A stretch of DNA of 44,698 nt from Mycobacterium simulans (lineage in GTDB: Bacteria; Actinomycetota; Actinomycetes; Mycobacteriales; Mycobacteriaceae), in the NCBI RefSeq assembly GCF_900232995.1, contig NZ_OCVX01000005.1:365180-409877 (forward strand), in the 5' to 3' direction. The position numbers and the translations under genes are program-made. Positions 40,951 through 44,698 of this stretch are shown one piece after another. Every line of letters starts with the position of its first letter. The stretch's first letter is position 1. The notes under the pieces were generated by a model that ran no database searches, was not told the DNA's origin, and saw nothing but the letters and a program-made list of their open reading frames with translations.

Positions 40951-41000
40951 CACACGTACCGAGGTATGCATGAAACCGGGGATGCCTCAAAGTGCCGGCA
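40951..41000 (+). repeat. Truncated third copy of the PE/PPE leader element
   Basis: CACACGTACCGAGGTATGCA followed by TGAAACCGGGGATGCCTC matches the 3' part of the leaders at 41174-41215 and 43973-44018, including the CACAC...GTRTG repeat and TGCATG. No PE or PPE gene follows; the next full cassette begins immediately. It suggests a lost PE/PPE gene. Confidence 0.65.
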
Positions 41001-41012
41001 CGCCGAAACCCT

Positions 41013-41215
41013 TGTGCGCGTTTCCGTCCATCGGGTAGATTAACTATCTGTCATCAATATGACGAATAATCGTTAGTTGATGGCGGTGACGCAACGCGAG
41101 AAGCGGTCGAGCAAGATTCCGGGTTTCCTTCTGCGCGGGAATGGCCTCGCCGCCCGAGCATTAGGTCTATGGTCACACGCATCGAGGTGTGCATGTAACC
41201 CCGGGGGGCTTCATC
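41013..41215 (+). promoter_or_regulatory. PE/PPE promoter-leader cassette, copy in front of the PPE gene
   Basis: This region aligns with 43801-44018: -35-like TGTGCG (41013), -10 TAGATT (41036-41041), an imperfect palindrome TGTCAT-CAAT-ATGACG (41049-41064), the block GCGAGAAGCGGTCGAGCA, then CACAC (41174-41178)...GTGTG (41187-41191) and TGCATG. The ATG at 41192 is followed at once by TAA, so it is a start-stop pair in the leader. The Shine-Dalgarno AAGGAG (41237-41242) then serves the PPE gene. Confidence 0.7.
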
Positions 41216-41251
41216 CCATCCCGCCTGCATGAACACAAGGAGTGGATCCAA

Positions 41252-43615
41252 ATGAGTTTCCAGGTGCTCCCGCCCGAGGTCACGTCGATGCGGATGTTCA
41301 CTGGCGCGGGGTCGGGACCGCTGTTGGCGGCAGCGGGCGGCTGGGATGGCCTGGCCGCAGAGTTGGGCTCGGCGGCGGCTTCGTTCGAATCGCTGACCTC
41401 AGGGCTGGCGGGCCACGCGTGGCAGGGCGCGGCCTCGGCGGCGATGACGGCCGCGGCCGCTCCGCACCTAGGGTGGCTCAGCGCGGCCAGCGCGCACGCC
41501 GAGACCGCAGCCAGCCTAGCTCGGGCGGCTGCGGCGGCGTTTGAAGCGGCGCAGGCGGCGACGGTGTATCCGGCGGCGATCGCGGCCAACCGCAACCAAC
41601 TGGTCGCGCTGGTGAACTCGAACCTGCTGGGGCTCAACACGCCAGCCATTTTTGCCGCCGAAGCCGACTACGAGTTGATGTGGGCCCAGGACATAGCCGC
41701 GATGGTGGGCTACCACGGCGAGGCTTCGGCGATCACCGCGGCGTTGGCGCCTATCGTCCAACCGCTGGCGAACCTTGCAAACCTGCCGGCTCAGGCCGCC
41801 GCGGCTGTGTCCGCCCCCACGGTGAGCGGCCAGCAGCCCGCCGCGGCCGTCGGGATACCCACAATAACCATTCCGCCCGTGAGCATCCCTAACCTTCAGC
41901 TACCCACGTTAAACCTTTTAGGTTTAGGCATCGGGAGCTTCTCTATTCCCGAACTCAACATCCCCCAAATATCGATAGGCAGTTTTAGCCTACCGCCCAC
42001 AACCATATCTATATCGGCACAAAGTCTGACCATACCGTCGTTTACCTTCCCCGCCATTTCCATACCGGGCATAACTCTCGGCGGATTCAGCACACCGCAA
42101 CTCGCCACGGCCCCGCTTGTCCTACCTTCAGTGCAAATACCGGCAAGCGGATTCTGGATCCCATTTGGTGGCTCCAACATCCCCGGTAATATAGGCCCGC
42201 TAACGAGCGCCAATCCTTCTTTGAATTATGTCAGCGTAGTGCTGAATGGTGTCCCGAATATAGAAGTTAATGGTCCGGGAGGTATCTTCATTAATTTGGA
42301 CATCCCATCCACCATCTTCGTTAACTTCGCCCTCGAAATACAGGGGCCGACGGCCACCCCAGGAATATATATCGGAGACTTCAACCTCGGCACCGGACAG
42401 TTCACCGGAAACACCGGCTTCGTCCTCCCGCCCATCGAAATCACCGGGTTCACCATCCCGGATATATCCATTCCCTCTTGGCAAACACCCGAAATCACCC
42501 TCACCAACCCCGGCGTGACGATCGACATCGGGTCGATCGGCGTGTCGGATATCACCTTTGGCCCAGTGATCGTTCCCCCCATCGACATTGGACAATTCCA
42601 GATACCCAACATCGCCGTCGGCGCCATCGACATCGCCGGATTCAACACTCCCGATCCCCTCGCCCTAACCGGCGGTTCGCTCGACCTCGACTTCTTCAAG
42701 CTGATCCCGAGGATCGGCATCGAGTGGACAAACCCGTTCTCCGGCCTCATTAACCCCGGACCCGATGGCCCCACCCTAGGGCCCATCACCACGCCGGCCG
42801 TCACTGCCACCATCGACGTGCCGCAAATAACCATTCCCCAAATCTCGTTCCCCCCGTTCAACCTGAACGCCATAAGTGTTCCGCCGATTAATCTGGCGCC
42901 GTTCAGCCTGGGTCAAATTGACGTACCGAACATTCAAGTAAACGGAATCAACATCGGCGGAATTAACATACCAAGTATCGGCATAAGACCGCAATTGCCT
43001 AGTATTAGTGTAGACACATTCACTGTGCCTGCGGTCACCGTCGGCAACTTTAGCCTACCGACGATCAAAATCCCACGAATAGCCCTGCCTGAAATATCGC
43101 TATACAACCCCGCCAATCCAGTGAATACTTTCGGCTTAGACCTCGACACATTTGCATTCATCGGCATGCAAGGCGCCGATATTAATATCGAACCCAACCC
43201 ATTCAATACACGGGTGCACTTCGGGGTTCCCGCAACTAAAATCCCGTCCTTGACATTAGTAAACGCTACCGACGTCGGCAGCCCATATAGCTTGGTGATC
43301 GACGGAACACTCGGGACGTTGACCCTGCCAACCTTCACGATTAACCCGATCAATCTCGAGTTGCCCACCGGCCTGCAGCTGAATCTATCGAATCTCGCCA
43401 TCGGCAACATCGCGTTCAATACCTTCGACCTCCCCCAAATCACCGTTCCGCCCATCGCAATCGGACCACTCACCGGCACCACTTTGCCGCAGATCGAGCT
43501 CGGCGGCATTCAGGTTGGGGCCTTCACCAGCCCCTTCCCCATTGTCATTCCGCCGATCCACCTCACTCAGACCATCTTGCCGAGCTTCACCCTGCTGCCA
43601 GCGATACCGCTGTAG
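41252..43615 (+). CDS. PPE family protein with long Ile/Pro repeat region
   Basis: The 787-residue protein begins with a PPE domain (residues 1-~175): LPPEV at 6-10 with PPE at 7-9, the WxG motif W57-Q-G59, and YELMWAQDIAAM. Secretion by a type VII system (ESX-5) is expected, with a PE partner. From about residue 205 the protein consists of repeats such as IPSIGIRPQLPSISVDTFTV and IGSFSLP, alternating Ile/Val/Phe and Pro with a period near 10, suggesting an extended beta-solenoid. The classic NxGxGNxG MPTR units are not seen. This part uses many ATA and some TTA codons, which are rare in mycobacteria. ATG 41252 follows AAGGAG by 9 nt; the frame is open to 41189 in the leader. Confidence 0.9.
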   Translation: MSFQVLPPEVTSMRMFTGAGSGPLLAAAGGWDGLAAELGSAAASFESLTSGLAGHAWQGAASAAMTAAAAPHLGWLSAASAHAETAASLARAAAAAFEAAQAATVYPAAIAANRNQLVALVNSNLLGLNTPAIFAAEADYELMWAQDIAAMVGYHGEASAITAALAPIVQPLANLANLPAQAAAAVSAPTVSGQQPAAAVGIPTITIPPVSIPNLQLPTLNLLGLGIGSFSIPELNIPQISIGSFSLPPTTISISAQSLTIPSFTFPAISIPGITLGGFSTPQLATAPLVLPSVQIPASGFWIPFGGSNIPGNIGPLTSANPSLNYVSVVLNGVPNIEVNGPGGIFINLDIPSTIFVNFALEIQGPTATPGIYIGDFNLGTGQFTGNTGFVLPPIEITGFTIPDISIPSWQTPEITLTNPGVTIDIGSIGVSDITFGPVIVPPIDIGQFQIPNIAVGAIDIAGFNTPDPLALTGGSLDLDFFKLIPRIGIEWTNPFSGLINPGPDGPTLGPITTPAVTATIDVPQITIPQISFPPFNLNAISVPPINLAPFSLGQIDVPNIQVNGINIGGINIPSIGIRPQLPSISVDTFTVPAVTVGNFSLPTIKIPRIALPEISLYNPANPVNTFGLDLDTFAFIGMQGADINIEPNPFNTRVHFGVPATKIPSLTLVNATDVGSPYSLVIDGTLGTLTLPTFTINPINLELPTGLQLNLSNLAIGNIAFNTFDLPQITVPPIAIGPLTGTTLPQIELGGIQVGAFTSPFPIVIPPIHLTQTILPSFTLLPAIPL

Positions 43616-43800
43616 CGGCTGCCTGGTATTGACCCGGGCCGGCGAGGCGAGGGAACGTCGCGGTGATCTCGGCACGAGGCGACATCGACAACCCACTCCC
43701 CATGCCTCACGATGGTCACCCGTTTCGCGGGAATACTTGCGTGATGCACCGAGGCGAGGGGCGTCTCGCGGAGACTTTTCGCGATGATTTGCCGAATCCG
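43616..43800. other. Gap after the PPE gene, no gene seen
   Basis: No coding region or RNA gene is recognisable between the PPE stop and the next promoter. No strong terminator hairpin was found. Confidence 0.5.
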
Positions 43801-44018
43801 TGTACACGCCTTCCGCCCTCAGGTATAATTATTATTTGTCATCAAGATGACAAATAATTGTCATATCGCTACGAGTGATGATGCGCCGCACACGGCGAGA
43901 AGCGGTCGAGCAGGACTCCGGGTTGCCAATCGCGCGGAAGTGGTCTCGCTGCCCTGCATTGGGTTTTGTCGTCACACGTAATGGGTGTGCATGAAACCCG
44001 GGATGCTTCGCACCCGTC
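43801..44018 (+). promoter_or_regulatory. PE/PPE promoter-leader cassette, copy in front of the PE_PGRS gene
   Basis: A strong promoter is visible: -35 TGTACA (43801-43806), 17-bp spacer, and consensus -10 TATAAT (43824-43829). The predicted start falls in the palindrome at 43831-43858. The leader then carries GCGAGAAGCGGTCGAGCA, CACAC (43973-43977)...GTGTG (43985-43989), and TGCATGAAACCCGGGATGC. An ATG at 43991 opens a short out-of-frame reading frame that overlaps the PE start. Confidence 0.75.
43831..43858. promoter_or_regulatory. 28-bp palindrome overlapping the PE_PGRS transcription start
   Basis: ATTATTTGTCATC (43831-43843) and GATGACAAATAAT (43846-43858) are perfect 13-bp arms around AA. 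It begins 1 base after the -10 box. A further half-site TTGTCAT follows at 43858. It is a strong repressor-operator candidate; I cannot name the protein. Confidence 0.75.
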
Positions 44019-44042
44019 ATATCCGGAGAGTGGGCAACGCAA

Positions 44043-44609
44043 ATGTCATTCGTGATCACTACACCCGAGGTGCTGACATCGGCTGCCGCTAACTTGAATT
44101 CCATCGCGTCGTCGCTGAGCACAGGCAACGCCGCGGCCGCATCGGTGACCACCGGCATACTGGCGGCGGCCCGGGACGAGGTGTCGGTGGCCATCGCGGC
44201 GCTGTTCGGACAGCATGCCCAGGCCTACCAGGCGGCGGCCGCGCAGGCCGCGCTGATCCATGACGAATTTGTACGGAACTTGACCCGGGCGGGCGGCGCA
44301 TATGCGGCCGCGGAGGCGGCGAACGTATCGCCGTTGCAAGCCGTGGAGCAAAGCGTGCTGGACGTGATCAACGCACCTGCCCAGGCGATGCTGGGGCGCC
44401 CGCTGATCGGCGACGGGGCTAACGCGACCACCCCGGGCGGCAATGGCGGTGCGGGCGGGATGTTGATCGGCAACGGTGGCAATGGCGCGGCAGGGGCGCC
44501 CGGCCAGGCCGGCGGCAACGGCGGGGCCGCCGGGTTGATCGGCAATGGCGGGGGCCCGGCTCTTTTAAACAACTCCCCGGCCACCTCAAAAGACGACAAA
44601 GCAGGATGA
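44043..44609 (+). CDS. PE_PGRS family protein, probably truncated by contig end
   Basis: The PE domain is complete (residues 1-~98): MSFVITTPEVL with PE at 8-9, helices rich in Ala, FGQHAQAYQAAAAQAALIHDEF, and the junction SPLQAVEQSVLDVINAP. A GRPLIGDGANATTPGGNGG hinge and about 50 residues of Gly-Gly-Ala/Asn (PGRS) repeats follow. At about 44558 the sequence changes abruptly: the last ~17 residues (LLNNSPATSKDDKAG) are unlike PGRS, and a stop comes at 44607. The true gene is probably much longer. ESX-5 export is expected. Confidence 0.8.
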   Translation: MSFVITTPEVLTSAAANLNSIASSLSTGNAAAASVTTGILAAARDEVSVAIAALFGQHAQAYQAAAAQAALIHDEFVRNLTRAGGAYAAAEAANVSPLQAVEQSVLDVINAPAQAMLGRPLIGDGANATTPGGNGGAGGMLIGNGGNGAAGAPGQAGGNGGAAGLIGNGGGPALLNNSPATSKDDKAG

Positions 44610-44698
44610 AAATCGTGCCTTGCCTAAAAAAAAACAAGGTAGAACACACGAACGGATCCGCGTGCGGCGAGGAATCATACACACTACGTACACCTCTA
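44560..44698. other. Anomalous AT-rich end of the window
   Basis: From about 44560 the base composition drops to near 50% GC, with an A9 run at 44626-44634 and CCTTG/CAAGG around it, breaking off inside a PGRS repeat. This is unlike the rest of the window. A low-quality contig end or a foreign insertion are the options; no coding region is recognisable. Confidence 0.6.

Noticed and set aside
40525..40971. 148-codon minus-strand frame as an intact gene
   Set aside because: Only a short piece matches IS256 transposases and a frameshift precedes it; half of the frame overlaps the IclR-like gene. Annotated as a remnant.
43831..43858. Palindrome as a DosR, IdeR, Zur or LexA site
   Set aside because: The half-site TTGTCATC does not match the consensus I know for any of these regulators.
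1..44698. CRISPR arrays, tRNA or rRNA genes
   Set aside because: No regularly spaced repeats, cloverleaf or rRNA sequence was seen on reading either strand.

Overview
The window is high-GC DNA from a slow-growing Mycobacterium that is related to, but not part of, the M. tuberculosis complex. The gene order follows M. tuberculosis Rv2963 to Rv2989 almost gene for gene, and the proteins look like close orthologues of what I remember of that block. It also carries PE/PPE genes and a 13E12-type gene, and lacks the IS1538 insertion that M. tuberculosis has after thiL. Species cannot be fixed from the sequence alone; M. kansasii- or M. marinum-like organisms would fit. Both ends lie in PE_PGRS sequence, which suggests a contig that broke at these repeats.

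Layout. 1-4.2 kb: tail of a PE_PGRS gene, a copper-type (RicR/CsoR) operator with a His-tailed permease, an intact 13E12 HNH gene, purU and a small secreted protein. 4.2-17.2 kb, mostly minus strand: coaD, rsmD, pyruvate carboxylase, a VKOR/DsbA disulfide pair, lipN, a decayed and an intact aldo-keto reductase, a secreted DUF1524 nuclease, recG and a full-length DhaL/FakA-like protein. 17.4-26.7 kb: rpmB, then genes I do not recall at this position in M. tuberculosis: an MmpL transporter with a small partner, a divergent NarL-type two-component system, a CYP140-like P450 with its TetR regulator, a nitroreductase and a quinone oxidoreductase coupled to ung. 26.7-39.5 kb: conserved housekeeping genes (ung, a DUF1330 protein, thiL, a DUF3515 protein, ddlA, gpsA, fbiD, ppk1, mutT1, hupB, leuDC and the divergent IclR regulator). 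39.7-44.7 kb: a second IclR-like regulator, an IS256-type transposase scar, a PPE gene with Ile/Pro repeats, and a PE_PGRS start that runs into anomalous AT-rich sequence.

How the genes work together. Core functions are coenzyme A synthesis (coaD), anaplerosis (pca), oxidative folding (VKOR with DsbA), peptidoglycan precursor supply (ddlA), F420 side-chain precursor synthesis (fbiD), polyphosphate synthesis, nucleotide-pool and DNA repair (mutT1, ung, recG), nucleoid structure (hupB) and leucine synthesis (leuCD). Several stop/start overlaps (ATGA/GTGA) mark translationally coupled pairs: recG to the DUF1524 gene, DUF1330 to ung to the oxidoreductase, and histidine kinase to response regulator.

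The strongest non-obvious signal is a shared ~200-bp promoter-operator-leader cassette in front of both the PPE and the PE_PGRS gene. It contains a near-perfect palindrome just downstream of the -10 box. An inverted repeat placed where a -35 box would be, in front of the MmpL operon and next to its divergent two-component system, is a second good candidate. Several genes also have a TANNNT box 6-7 nt before the start codon and no Shine-Dalgarno, as expected for leaderless mRNAs.
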